A DNA stretch of 64,000 nucleotides from Spirochaetales bacterium (GTDB lineage Bacteria > Spirochaetota > Leptospiria > Leptospirales > Leptonemataceae). A program made the translations under genes and the position numbers. The DNA lies in the NCBI GenBank assembly GCA_015075425.1, contig JABTUL010000001.1, positions 930,001 through 994,000 on the forward strand, read 5' to 3'. The notes under the pieces were generated by a model. It saw only the letters and a list, made by a program, of their open reading frames with translations. It made no database searches and was not told where the DNA came from. Below, piece by piece: positions 1 through 8,503 of the stretch (position 1 is the stretch's first letter; each line of letters starts with the position of its first letter).

Positions 1-1
1 C

Positions 2-694
2 GCGCTGAATCTCTCTCAGATCAGCGAATTTTCCCTGGTGATTTTAGCGCTGGGCGTGGGTTACGGTCACATTGACTCCGGACTTTCCGCAACTGTACTC
101 TCTGCGATGATTTTGACGTCCGTAGTATCCACCTATGTAATCAATTTTAATGAAAAAATCGCTTCGTTTTTTATGCGTTACTTTGCGAAAACAGGTTTAC
201 GCGACACGCCCACACATACAGAATCCGGTCCTGATGGGCACGCCCATGAAGCGGATATCGTTGTGCTCGGGTATTTTCGCATTGCCCGGGCTTTTCTTGA
301 GCGGCTCAAGCAGGAAAAGCCGGAACTCTGCGGGCGAACTCTTATAGTGGATTTTAATGTTGCTCTTTCCAAAAAACTGGAGGCTGAGGGATTTCAGTGG
401 GCCTACGGGGATTTATCCCACCCTGAGACTCTCTCTCACTGTGGCATTGAATCGGCTCGTGTAATTGTCTGCACCATTTCTGATACTTTCCTCAAAGGAA
501 TCACAACCCGGCGACTGCTACAGAATCTAAAACAACTGGCCCCGGGAGCGCGGATCGTCATGGTCGGAGAAGAGAAGGTGGACCGCGACGATTTGCTCGC
601 GCTGGGCGCTTCTGATGTCCTCGTTGCCGGGGAAGTGGCCGGGCAGGGGCTATTCGGGATGGTCCAGGATGGGCTGCGACTGGAGGCACATTGA
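2..694 (+). CDS. Kef-type cation/proton antiporter, C-terminal part (5' truncated)
   Basis: The frame is open from the left edge, so the start and most membrane helices lie outside the window. What remains is the end of the transporter domain (hydrophobic stretch after LSQISEFSLVILALG) followed by a cytoplasmic TrkA-N/RCK-like domain with an IVVLGYFRIAR strand-turn, a LIVDFN strand end and the YGDLSHPETL and VIVCTISD segments. This order is typical of CPA2 family K+/H+ or Na+/H+ antiporters (KefB/KefC, YbaL type). The nucleotide-binding glycine loop is weak (GYFRIA instead of GxGxxG), so NAD(H) control may be altered. Family assignment is firm; the transported ion cannot be told. Confidence 0.82.
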   Translation, partial: ALNLSQISEFSLVILALGVGYGHIDSGLSATVLSAMILTSVVSTYVINFNEKIASFFMRYFAKTGLRDTPTHTESGPDGHAHEADIVVLGYFRIARAFLERLKQEKPELCGRTLIVDFNVALSKKLEAEGFQWAYGDLSHPETLSHCGIESARVIVCTISDTFLKGITTRRLLQNLKQLAPGARIVMVGEEKVDRDDLLALGASDVLVAGEVAGQGLFGMVQDGLRLEAH

Positions 695-739
695 TTTTTT
701 TGCCGTTGACCCCGGCGGGCAGGAGATCCTCTCTGGGTT

Positions 740-1741
740 ATGAAAGTTGCTGTACTCGGATCGGGAACCTTTGGCACGGCTCTGGCATCCGTTCTGGCCG
801 ATAAGGCCAATGAAACCTGGATCTGGACGCGCCGTGAAGATCAGGCAGCGGACATCAACGAGCGTCATGAAAATACGCGCTACCTGCCGGGTCTCGCTTT
901 ACCTCCGTCGCTCTTTGCTGCAACGGACATAGAAAGGGTGCTGTCTTCAGCGGATCTGGTGGTTGCTGCGATCCCCACCCAGTCCATCCACGGAGTTCTG
1001 GAAAGCTACAGTCGGTTTCTACCCCGTGATGTGCCGATTGTTGTGGCCGCCAAAGGTATTGAAGAAGGCCGCCTCCGGCTTGTCTGCGAAATCTTTGAGG
1101 AAGAGTTACCCGGTGCTTACCATAAGTATCTTACCTATTTGAGCGGCCCGAGTTTTGCCCGGGAAATCATCAAAAAAATCCCGACTGTCGTCTCCATTGC
1201 TTCGCACAACCAGGAGATGGCCCGCCGGGTTCAGGAAATCTTCTACCACAGTTACTTTCGAACCTACTGGACGGATGATGTAATCGGTGTTGAGGTGGGT
1301 GGTGCCCTGAAAAACGTTATTGCCATTGCTGCCGGAGTGAGTGACGGTCTTGGATTCGGTCACAATACCCGGGCTGCACTCATCACCCGCGGTCTGGCGG
1401 AAATCACAAGACTGGGAGTCCTGCGCGGAGCCCAGCCCACAACGTTTCTGGGCCTTGCCGGAATGGGAGATCTGGTCCTTACCTGCACCGGTGATCTTTC
1501 CCGCAATCGCACGGTGGGTATGAAACTGGGCCAGGGTCAGAAACTACCGGATATCCTGGAGGAAATGAAACAGGTGGCAGAAGGAGTTCCGACCACAAGA
1601 TCGGCTTACCAGCTGGCAGGCAAATTGGGCGTGGAGATGGCCATCACCACAGAAGTCTACCACCTGCTCTATGAAGGGAAAGATCCGCTGCAAGTTACCC
1701 GCGATCTCATGGGCCGGGAATTGAAGCAGGAGAAAATCTGA
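740..1741 (+). CDS. gpsA: Glycerol-3-phosphate dehydrogenase [NAD(P)+]
   Basis: Cytoplasmic enzyme reducing dihydroxyacetone phosphate to sn-glycerol 3-phosphate, the backbone for phospholipids. The 333-aa length is normal. The N-terminal Rossmann loop GSGTFG is at residues 7-12, AAKGIE with K105 follows, SGPSFA is at 135-140, the family catalytic lysine is K191 in GGALKNV, and the substrate-binding NTR is at 209-211. It starts 45 nt after the antiporter gene and may be cotranscribed with it. No oddities. Confidence 0.97.
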   Translation: MKVAVLGSGTFGTALASVLADKANETWIWTRREDQAADINERHENTRYLPGLALPPSLFAATDIERVLSSADLVVAAIPTQSIHGVLESYSRFLPRDVPIVVAAKGIEEGRLRLVCEIFEEELPGAYHKYLTYLSGPSFAREIIKKIPTVVSIASHNQEMARRVQEIFYHSYFRTYWTDDVIGVEVGGALKNVIAIAAGVSDGLGFGHNTRAALITRGLAEITRLGVLRGAQPTTFLGLAGMGDLVLTCTGDLSRNRTVGMKLGQGQKLPDILEEMKQVAEGVPTTRSAYQLAGKLGVEMAITTEVYHLLYEGKDPLQVTRDLMGRELKQEKI

Positions 1742-1745
1742 GCTT

Positions 1746-2549
1746 TCATTTATTCTCTTTCCGTCCGTTGCGCGCTACCTTCAGGCTGCGTGACCCTCTA
1801 AGAAACCAGACGATGATACAGAAAATATAGTAACCGGGCAGCGCGGTAAGCTGCTCTAAGATACGCTGGTCCAGGGTCAGCCCGAGGCTGATCGCCAGGA
1901 AGAAATAGATGAGCGTGGGGATGAGCAGGGCGCGCCGGTAATCCTGCTGAAACAAGAAGTAGCTGCCCAGAATGAAAATGAATGCTTTGAGCAGGGTGAA
2001 AAGATCCGGCCAGAAACGCAGAAAAAAGAGCCAGGCGGGCTGTTCCCACTCGCGTTCCTGAATTCTCTGCCCGTTCAGAATACGATCCATCCAGAATAGG
2101 CCCTGGTCAATGGCCTTCAAAGTTTGTCCCTGTTTGAGTTCAGGGAGGACGTAAAGGCGCAGGAGACGGGTTCGTTGCCCGGCCGGCAGCAGATGCTCGA
2201 GAGAGTAGGTAGCGGCTATCAAAGCCCTGGACTCTTTCTTAAAAAGAACAAGAACGATGCTTTCCTCTGCTTCTCTTCCCGCTCTCCATTGCTGTAGCAG
2301 GCGTTCCGCAGCGGTCTCTGCCGGTTCTGATTCAGATTCCAGAAGAACGACTTTGATACTGATTTTCTGTTCGCTTTCTTTTTGGGCCAGCTCTTTCGTC
2401 AGTCGGGCCAGATCAGCTTCAGTCAGGCTTCCGGTGAAATCTTCCACATAGAGGGGCTTTACGGGATCAGTCTGCGCAGGGAGCTTCCCGGCGAAAGCAA
2501 TCGCACCCAGAACCAGGACAGAGCATACATTTTTCTTGAGCCGGAGCAT
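1746..2549 (-). CDS. Secreted/membrane TPM-domain protein (YgcG-like)
   Basis: A 267-aa protein with an N-terminal signal sequence (KKNVCSVLVLGAIAFAG), a TPM domain at about residues 30-160 containing the VEDFTGSLTEADLARL start and the IVLVLFKKESRALIAA core, and two or three C-terminal membrane helices. TPM domains occur in cell-envelope proteins such as YgcG; some are acid phosphatases and others assist photosystem repair, so a specific role cannot be inferred. The start at 2549 was preferred over longer in-frame choices because it places the signal sequence at the N-terminus and leaves a 33-nt divergent gap to the Sco gene. It converges on gpsA with a 4-nt gap. Confidence 0.72.
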   Translation of the reverse strand: MLRLKKNVCSVLVLGAIAFAGKLPAQTDPVKPLYVEDFTGSLTEADLARLTKELAQKESEQKISIKVVLLESESEPAETAAERLLQQWRAGREAEESIVLVLFKKESRALIAATYSLEHLLPAGQRTRLLRLYVLPELKQGQTLKAIDQGLFWMDRILNGQRIQEREWEQPAWLFFLRFWPDLFTLLKAFIFILGSYFLFQQDYRRALLIPTLIYFFLAISLGLTLDQRILEQLTALPGYYIFCIIVWFLRGSRSLKVARNGRKENK

Positions 2550-2582
2550 TGGGAGCAAAATACTGTCCTGGTGAAAGCGACG

Positions 2583-3107
2583 ATGAGGCTTGTGCAGTGG
2601 CCACTTTTTTTTCTTTTCCTTTGCAGTTGCCGCGAAGAATTGCCCGTACTCCCGGTGGGCGGTGATATTACGCTCACCTCCCAGGATGGACAACCGTATC
2701 GGCTTTTTTCTGGCGGAAAGCCGGCCTGGATCTTCTTTGGTTTTACTACCTGCCCGGATGTTTGTCCGGCAACCCTTGCTCGCCTTGCGGAAAGTGAAAA
2801 AGAGCTGGGAGAAGACATCGGGCTTATTTTCATCACCGTGGACACCGTTCGCGATACACCTGCTGTGCTCAAGGCCTATCTTTCGCGCTACAGATTTCGC
2901 CAAGCTACAGGTTTGACCGGAAGCCGGGAAGAGATCGCCCAGGCCGCGCGCCTCTTTGCAACCTTCTTTGATTCTTCTGACCCCGCCTTGATCGTTCACC
3001 AGAGTCGGATCTTTTTGATCGATGAGAAAGGTCAGGTCCGGCATATGTTCCGCGGCAGCGAAAGCCCCACGGAGATAGCGGCGCTCAGCCGGCGATTGTA
3101 CCGCTAA
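2583..3107 (+). CDS. SCO1/SenC family copper chaperone lipoprotein
   Basis: A 174-aa thioredoxin-fold protein that in its family delivers copper to the CuA or CuB centre of cytochrome oxidases. The copper ligands are present: C57 and C61 in the TTCPDVCP motif and H139 in the IVHQ segment. The N-terminus has a short signal peptide ending in LCSC, so it is probably a lipoprotein anchored at C16. The start at 2583 is the one that puts this signal at the N-terminus. It is unlinked to the cbb3 oxidase cluster at 41.8-49.5 kb but is a plausible partner of it, since no CuA-type oxidase is visible here. Confidence 0.9.
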   Translation: MRLVQWPLFFLFLCSCREELPVLPVGGDITLTSQDGQPYRLFSGGKPAWIFFGFTTCPDVCPATLARLAESEKELGEDIGLIFITVDTVRDTPAVLKAYLSRYRFRQATGLTGSREEIAQAARLFATFFDSSDPALIVHQSRIFLIDEKGQVRHMFRGSESPTEIAALSRRLYR

Positions 3108-3145
3108 GGCGGATTATTCCTTAAACGAGTGGGCGCACGCAAGTC

Positions 3146-3739
3146 TCAGTCCTCCGGCACGTTTAGCAAACACACCTGAATCAGCTCCGCGTCCTCACTT
3201 CCCATTATGCAGCCCAGATCATGCTCTTTGAATCGCTTCAAGCAGCGATTGCGGAAGGCATTCCGCGCCGCCGTGCTTTCCCAGTTTCGCAGGATCTCCT
3301 GGTGGGTCCGGAGGGCCAGCAAGGCCGGTGCTGAGCGAAAGACTTTGAGTAGATGATTGTAGCCGGAGTCACAACTTTCTGCGTTCACAGCGATGCCCGT
3401 TGCGGGCTTGATTTCGCTGTAGAAATTCTCATTTGCGGTTTTTGCTTCCTCTTTTTTGGCCGGTGGCGGAGCGGCACGGCAAGCCATAAGGCCGGCAAAA
3501 TTCGTGGCAGCGAGCTGGCAGCGAGCCTGGTCGGGGCTGATATCTTGCAGACAGTAGGATACCTGGGCCTGGATGGCCTCTGTTGATAGTTCCAGACGTA
3601 GAGCTGCATGTAGAGGATGTTCTGGATCTTCTCTGGCGATCTTTAGCGTATGGCGGGTCCACTCTTCACATTGACTCTGACTGAGTTTCTCCTGTCCCAT
3701 GAGTGGCAGGATGAACAGGGCTATGGCCAGTCGCTGCAT
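3146..3739 (-). CDS. Unrecognised secreted cysteine-rich protein
   Basis: A 197-aa protein with a short hydrophobic signal (LAIALFILPLMG). The rest is hydrophilic and helical, with eight or more cysteines (for example in QCEEW, YCLQD, RCQLA, MACR, ESCDS, RCLKR, GCIMG), which suggests disulfide bonds in the periplasm. I do not recognise the family. It converges with the Sco gene and is divergent from the GH1 gene (44-nt gap). The coding frame is supported by its length and by the signal peptide. Confidence 0.6.
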   Translation of the reverse strand: MQRLAIALFILPLMGQEKLSQSQCEEWTRHTLKIAREDPEHPLHAALRLELSTEAIQAQVSYCLQDISPDQARCQLAATNFAGLMACRAAPPPAKKEEAKTANENFYSEIKPATGIAVNAESCDSGYNHLLKVFRSAPALLALRTHQEILRNWESTAARNAFRNRCLKRFKEHDLGCIMGSEDAELIQVCLLNVPED

Positions 3740-3782
3740 GGTTTTCCTTGACTGCTGGCCCTTTCCCGTAAGTCAAGAAAGG

Positions 3783-5156
3783 ATGGCCAGTAAGGCAAAA
3801 AAGGTTACAAAAAAAGCGCAGTCGGGACGGGCTAAGAAGAGGCCGGCCAGGGCTCCGCACCCAGGGAAAGCAGCCCGGGATTTTCCGCGGGGCTTTCTTT
3901 TTGGTGCGGCGACATCGGCCACGCAGATCGATGGTGGTGATCGGGCTTCTGACTGGTATGAGTTTTCCGGGCGGCCTGGCAACATCCGCGATGGTTCCTC
4001 CTGCCTGATTGCCGCTGATCACTGGAATCGATACCCCGAAGATCACAGGATCCTTACAAAACTTGGCCTTAACGCCTACCGGATGGGCGTGGACTGGTCA
4101 CGGTTTGAGTCTCGTCCCGGGGAATGGGATCATCAGGCTCTGGATCATCTGCGGGGTATGCTGGATAGCCTTCGGCGCAAAAAAATCAGAACGCTTTTAA
4201 CCATCAATCACTTTACCCTTCCGGCCTGGTGGCTGGCCCGCGGTGGCTGGACGCGAAGAGAGAACCTGCCTCCATTTTTGCGTTTTGTTGAGTTTCTTCT
4301 GGAAGGAGTAGCGGATCTGGTAGATGAATACATTACCATCAACGAACCCAACGTCTACGGTTATATGGCCTACCTCACGGGTCAGTGGCCCCCAGGCGAA
4401 AGCGGGCTACGCGGGCTGCGTCTGAGTCGTGCCGTCGGTCGCAACATGGTTCTGGCCCACTGTGGTATGGTGGAACGGATCCGCAAGATTCACGCACGCA
4501 AAGGTAAGGGAAATTTAAGAATAGGGCTGGCCATGCATCTTCTGGCTCTGGAACCTTATCGTCCGGATAATGCTATGGACGTGGACCGGACCGGGCGGGT
4601 CGATTTTCTATTCAATCATGCCTTTTCCGATTGCCTTCACGCCGGCCGACTTTTGGCCCCGTACGGGCGCGGAGAAAAAATCTTTGATGGTTCCCTGCTT
4701 GATTTTTTCGGAATCAACTATTACAGCCGCAGGATCATTGCCTTTGATCTGTTTTCCCCGCGTCGCTTTTTCATCCGGGAAATGGAACCCGATAATGTAG
4801 AGCGTTCCGATTTGCACTGGGAAATCTACCCGGAGGGACTCTACCGGGTGATACGCGACAGCTATGCGCGCTATGGTTTACCCATCCGGATCACAGAAAA
4901 CGGCATTGCCGATGCCAGCGATGAGAAACGGGCTTCTTTTTTGCGCTCCCACCTGTCTTCTGTTGTCCGTGCCCTTGAGGAAGGCATTCCGGTAGAAGGA
5001 TACTACCACTGGTCGCTGCTGGATAATTTCGAATGGGCCGAGGGGCTTACGGCGCGCTTTGGCCTTGTGGCCGTTGACTATGTGACTCAGGAGCGCAGTC
5101 TGCGGCCTTCAGCCCTGCAGTACCGGAAAATTATTCAGTCCGGGCGCCTGACCTGA
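3783..5156 (+). CDS. Glycoside hydrolase family 1 beta-glycosidase with basic N-terminal tail
   Basis: A 457-aa retaining beta-glycosidase homologue. The GH1 signatures are all present: FLFGAATSATQIDG near the N-terminus, the acid/base glutamate E188 in TINEPN, the nucleophile E372 in ITENG, and the late WSLLDNFEW aglycone/glycone site. There is no signal peptide. Before the catalytic barrel lies a tail of about 34 residues dominated by Lys, Arg and Ala, which ordinary GH1 enzymes lack. The ATG at 3783 was chosen; an in-frame start at 3699 would overlap the divergent neighbour. The substrate cannot be told. The stop codon is in the same frame as the next gene. Confidence 0.9.
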   Translation: MASKAKKVTKKAQSGRAKKRPARAPHPGKAARDFPRGFLFGAATSATQIDGGDRASDWYEFSGRPGNIRDGSSCLIAADHWNRYPEDHRILTKLGLNAYRMGVDWSRFESRPGEWDHQALDHLRGMLDSLRRKKIRTLLTINHFTLPAWWLARGGWTRRENLPPFLRFVEFLLEGVADLVDEYITINEPNVYGYMAYLTGQWPPGESGLRGLRLSRAVGRNMVLAHCGMVERIRKIHARKGKGNLRIGLAMHLLALEPYRPDNAMDVDRTGRVDFLFNHAFSDCLHAGRLLAPYGRGEKIFDGSLLDFFGINYYSRRIIAFDLFSPRRFFIREMEPDNVERSDLHWEIYPEGLYRVIRDSYARYGLPIRITENGIADASDEKRASFLRSHLSSVVRALEEGIPVEGYYHWSLLDNFEWAEGLTARFGLVAVDYVTQERSLRPSALQYRKIIQSGRLT

Positions 5157-5192
5157 TCGATAATAGATCTGTGTATTAGTTCGGAAGATATC

Positions 5193-6035
5193 ATGAACTA
5201 TCTTCTGGGCCGCAGCCAGCCCCTGGCCGTGCGGGCCCATCTGTCCCGTTGCAGCAAATGCCGCAGGAGGATGATTCAGGTAGAAGACCAGTTTCTGGCA
5301 GAAGCCATGTCTCGTGATGAGGAGAAGGCTTCCTTTTCCCTTCAGGGAAAAAAGCTGGCTTTATGGTTTATACTCTTTTTCTTTCCGTACCTGGCAGAAG
5401 GGCGTGATTTTCGTTTTTCCTGGCAGGCTGTGAATGGGGCAGCCGGTTATGAAATCCAGCTGGCGGACGCGATGGATTTTGCCGGTACCGTCCTCCAGAT
5501 GGTCAGCTACGATCCGTCCACGGAGCTGAAGCTTGAGCCCGGAATTTTTTTCTGGCGCGTCCGGGCCTTTGACCGTGAAGGTCGGCGCGGGCACTGGTCC
5601 ATCCCCCGGCAATTACATTACAAACGAAACCCGCCGCCGGTGGCGGAGATGAAACGAGTAGAAAGTGCGAATCCCGCCGCCCGTAAGCTGCCAGAAGATA
5701 CGGATCGGCCGGCTCTGGCTGCACAGGTCGTTCCCGTGGCAGAAAAGACTCAGGAGAAGGAGATTACGGTGCGCAAACCAGTGGGCGGGCAGGAAGAATA
5801 TCGCCTGCTCCCCGGTAAGAAACTGACCCTGTACTTTGATGCAAAAGATCTTGTCTCAGGACTGGACCGGATCTTTGTGCGTATCAATGAAGGCAGCTTT
5901 GAAGAAGTGCCGGGGCAAAAAATCGAACTTGCCGAACCGGGCACGTATGCGATTGCCTGGTATGCAACGGACAGGGCCGGCAATCGCAGCTCTGAGCAAA
6001 AACGGAATATACTGATTGAACGGGAACGAGAGTGA
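5193..6035 (+). CDS. Membrane protein with partial anti-sigma zinc finger and Fn3-like domain
   Basis: A 280-aa protein. Residues 1-27 resemble the second half of a zf-HC2 anti-sigma zinc finger (YLLG, then HLSRCSKC). A single membrane helix (LALWFILFFFPYLAEG) follows, then an Fn3-like beta domain (FSWQAVNGAAGYEIQLA ... FFWRVRAFD) and a C-terminal segment resembling a bacterial Ig/PKD-type repeat (YFDAKDLVSGLDRI ... YAIAWYATDRAGN). The first cysteine of the finger and its helix (CISSEDI) are encoded in frame just upstream of this ATG, at 5172-5192, so the true start may be a non-ATG codon such as CTG at 5169. GGAAG precedes the ATG by 6 nt. It overlaps purM by 20 nt. Function is inferred only from domain type. 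Confidence 0.62.
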   Translation: MNYLLGRSQPLAVRAHLSRCSKCRRRMIQVEDQFLAEAMSRDEEKASFSLQGKKLALWFILFFFPYLAEGRDFRFSWQAVNGAAGYEIQLADAMDFAGTVLQMVSYDPSTELKLEPGIFFWRVRAFDREGRRGHWSIPRQLHYKRNPPPVAEMKRVESANPAARKLPEDTDRPALAAQVVPVAEKTQEKEITVRKPVGGQEEYRLLPGKKLTLYFDAKDLVSGLDRIFVRINEGSFEEVPGQKIELAEPGTYAIAWYATDRAGNRSSEQKRNILIERERE

Positions 6036-7098
6036 TGCATACGCGGCAGCAGGTGTCAGTACGGCAGCCGGAGCCCGATTTGTTTCCACCATCAAAGATC
6101 GCGTCCATTCTACTTACAACCAGGGACCGGGCCGAGTTTTATCCACCCTGCGCGGTTTTGCCGGGCTCTACGATCTTTCCTTCTTAAAGAATTACAAAGA
6201 ACCGGTTCTCGTTTCCGGAACCGATGGAGTGGGCACCAAGCTGCAACTGGCCCGCCTCTTCAACAGACACAACACCATCGGAGTGGATCTTGTGGCCATG
6301 TGCGCCAACGACATTCTGGTCACTGGAGGACAGCCCCTCTACTTTCTCGATTACATTGCCTGTGGACGCTTGCAGGTAGAGCGCATGGCTGAAATCATCG
6401 ATGGGATTGTGCAGGGCTGTAAATTAGCCGGTGCAGCGCTCCTGGGCGGTGAAACCGCGGAACATCCCGGTGTCATGGCTGTCGATGATTACGATCTAGC
6501 CGGCTTTATGGTGGGCGTCGTGGAAAAAAAAGACCTGCTGGACGGAGCGGATGTTGCTGCGGGCGATTTGCTTCTGGGACTGCCATCATCGGGAATTCAT
6601 TCCAACGGTCTTTCGCTAGTGCGACGGATCTTCCTGGGGGACGGGGACTGGCAACCGGAGGCCTGGCTGGCCAGGCTGACAGCGAAGGAGCAGGCTTTCT
6701 TGCGTGAGGAAGTGCTGCTCCGCCCAACGGAGATCTATGAGGCGTTGCTGCGGCCCATTCTCTCCCGGCAATCGGGGGAACGCAGGCTGATCAAGGCAAT
6801 GGCCCATATCACCGGCGGCGGTTTTTTTGAAAACATCCCCCGTGCGTTGCCAGCTGGCCTGCAGGCCGTCATCGATGTCCAGAGCTGGCCCCGGCCGTCT
6901 CTCTTTGATGAGCTGCGTTCCCGGGGCAATTTGACCCTACGGGAAATGTTCCATGTTTTTAATATGGGGATTGGAATGGTGCTCGTCGTGGATCCACAGA
7001 ACCGGGCGATACTCTCAGATCTCCTTAACGGCCCGCATTACTGGATCGGCAGGATAGAAAATTCTCAGGATGAAACGATTGTCCTGAATGGTCTTTGA
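6016..7098 (+). CDS. purM: Phosphoribosylformylglycinamidine cyclo-ligase
   Basis: AIR synthetase, fifth step of de novo purine synthesis. The 360-aa length is normal. Characteristic segments are YAAAGVS near the N-terminus, NQGPGRVL, SGTDGVGTKL, NDILVTGGQPLYFLDY, LLGGETAEHPG and the C-terminal HITGGGFFENIPR. The start is TTG at 6016; no ATG or GTG lies before the conserved N-terminal motif. It overlaps the upstream gene by 20 nt and rlmN by 11 nt, suggesting one transcript. Confidence 0.96.
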   Translation: MNGNESDAYAAAGVSTAAGARFVSTIKDRVHSTYNQGPGRVLSTLRGFAGLYDLSFLKNYKEPVLVSGTDGVGTKLQLARLFNRHNTIGVDLVAMCANDILVTGGQPLYFLDYIACGRLQVERMAEIIDGIVQGCKLAGAALLGGETAEHPGVMAVDDYDLAGFMVGVVEKKDLLDGADVAAGDLLLGLPSSGIHSNGLSLVRRIFLGDGDWQPEAWLARLTAKEQAFLREEVLLRPTEIYEALLRPILSRQSGERRLIKAMAHITGGGFFENIPRALPAGLQAVIDVQSWPRPSLFDELRSRGNLTLREMFHVFNMGIGMVLVVDPQNRAILSDLLNGPHYWIGRIENSQDETIVLNGL

Positions 7099-8137
7099 AT
7101 CGCGTATGGCCGTGGGTCTCGCTGCTCTGGAATCGGAATGGAAGGAATTCTTTACCTCCCTGGGAGAGAAGCCGTTTCGTGCCACGCAGGCTTTCCATCG
7201 TTTGCACCGGAAATTTGCCGCCTCCTGGGGAGAATGCCTTGAGTTTCCCCTGCCCCTGCGACAAAAACTCAGCGAAATCTGTCCGCTGGATGATCTAAAC
7301 ATACTGCATAGCAACACAACGGAGGAGGGCACAGAGAAGGTCGTTTTTGAAGCCCGCCCCGATCCGCGGGGGAGGCCCCGTCGTCTGGAAAGTGTCTGGA
7401 TTGTATCAGGAGAGCGACGGACCATTTGCATTTCTTCCCAGGTGGGCTGCAGTCTGAATTGTCGTTTTTGCGCCACGGCCACGCTTCCCTTTCAGGGCAA
7501 TCTGAGTGCCGCGGAAATTTTAGCTCAGGTTTACAGCCTGATTCGTCATCGCAAAGAATTGCCCACAAATATCGTATTCATGGGCATGGGCGAACCATTC
7601 TACAATTACGACGCTGTATTGCGGGCTGCAGATTTTTTACACCATCCCCAGGGTTTGGGACTCGGTGCCCGTCACATTACGATCAGTACTGCCGGAGTTA
7701 TTCCCGGTATTGAGCGGTTCATCACAGAGAAAAGGCCCTATAATCTGGCGATATCACTCAATGTACCTCTGGAGGAGAATCGTTCTGCACTGATGGACAT
7801 CAATGAGCGCTATGGTTTAAAAGATCTGCTGCAAATTGCGGTGCGTTACACGAAAGAGCTCAAACGGAAAATCACGTTCGAATACATTATGATGCCCGAT
7901 TACAACATGGACAGCCGGAGTTTGCAGGCTCTCATTCGGATTGCGCGCCAGCTTCCCTGCCGTATCAATCTGATCCCTCTCAATACGGATTTTGAAGGAT
8001 TCCGGCCGCCCACGGATGAGGAAGCGCTAAAGTTCCAGGTTGCCCTGCGGCAGGCCGGAATCCTGGCCTTCAACAGGGGCAATCCAGGAAAAAAAATTAA
8101 TGGTGCCTGCGGTATGCTCGCCCTGAAGATGGTTTGA
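7088..8137 (+). CDS. rlmN: 23S rRNA (adenine(2503)-C2)-methyltransferase
   Basis: Radical-SAM enzyme methylating A2503 of 23S rRNA and, in some bacteria, A37 of tRNA. The [4Fe-4S] motif is C121, C125 and C128 (CSLNCRFC). The two cysteines used in the ping-pong mechanism are C114 (TICISSQVG) and C341 (INGACGM). MGMGEPFYNYD is the SAM-binding GGE-like segment. The 349-aa length is normal. It begins inside the end of purM. Confidence 0.96.
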   Translation: MVFESRMAVGLAALESEWKEFFTSLGEKPFRATQAFHRLHRKFAASWGECLEFPLPLRQKLSEICPLDDLNILHSNTTEEGTEKVVFEARPDPRGRPRRLESVWIVSGERRTICISSQVGCSLNCRFCATATLPFQGNLSAAEILAQVYSLIRHRKELPTNIVFMGMGEPFYNYDAVLRAADFLHHPQGLGLGARHITISTAGVIPGIERFITEKRPYNLAISLNVPLEENRSALMDINERYGLKDLLQIAVRYTKELKRKITFEYIMMPDYNMDSRSLQALIRIARQLPCRINLIPLNTDFEGFRPPTDEEALKFQVALRQAGILAFNRGNPGKKINGACGMLALKMV

Positions 8138-8138
8138 A

Positions 8139-8495
8139 ATGGAAATGATTCTGTTTTATCGATTGCTGCATCATACAGGACTGGTCCTCGTTGTCTTTGC
8201 CTTGGGTGGAGTGGCTCTGCATCGCTTCCGCGGCGGTCACAGAAATGATCTGGAGGTAAGGCGCTTTGTCGCTCTGGTTCATGGTGTTGGGATGATGCTC
8301 CTCCTCGTGGGCGGGCTCATGCAGGCCATGGATCTTGGTTTTCCCATCTGGGTCTGGCTCAAGCTTCTGGTCTGGCTTTTTATGGGACTGGCTCTTGCTC
8401 TGGCGTATCGACTGCCGGCACAACTTGCCTACTGGTTGACTCCGCTACTGGCCCTGATCGCCATCGGTATTGTGCTGTATAAGCCGTTTTACTGA
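8139..8495 (+). CDS. Small four-helix inner-membrane protein, unknown function
   Basis: A 118-aa protein with four predicted membrane helices: LVLVVFALGGVAL, VGMMLLLVGGLMQ, LKLLVWLFMGLALAL and LTPLLALIAIGIVLYK. It begins 1 nt after the rlmN stop, so it is probably cotranslated with it. I do not recognise the family; there are no catalytic-looking polar clusters apart from LLHHTG near the N-terminus. Confidence 0.68.
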   Translation: MEMILFYRLLHHTGLVLVVFALGGVALHRFRGGHRNDLEVRRFVALVHGVGMMLLLVGGLMQAMDLGFPIWVWLKLLVWLFMGLALALAYRLPAQLAYWLTPLLALIAIGIVLYKPFY

Positions 8496-8503
8496 AAAAA
8501 AGT

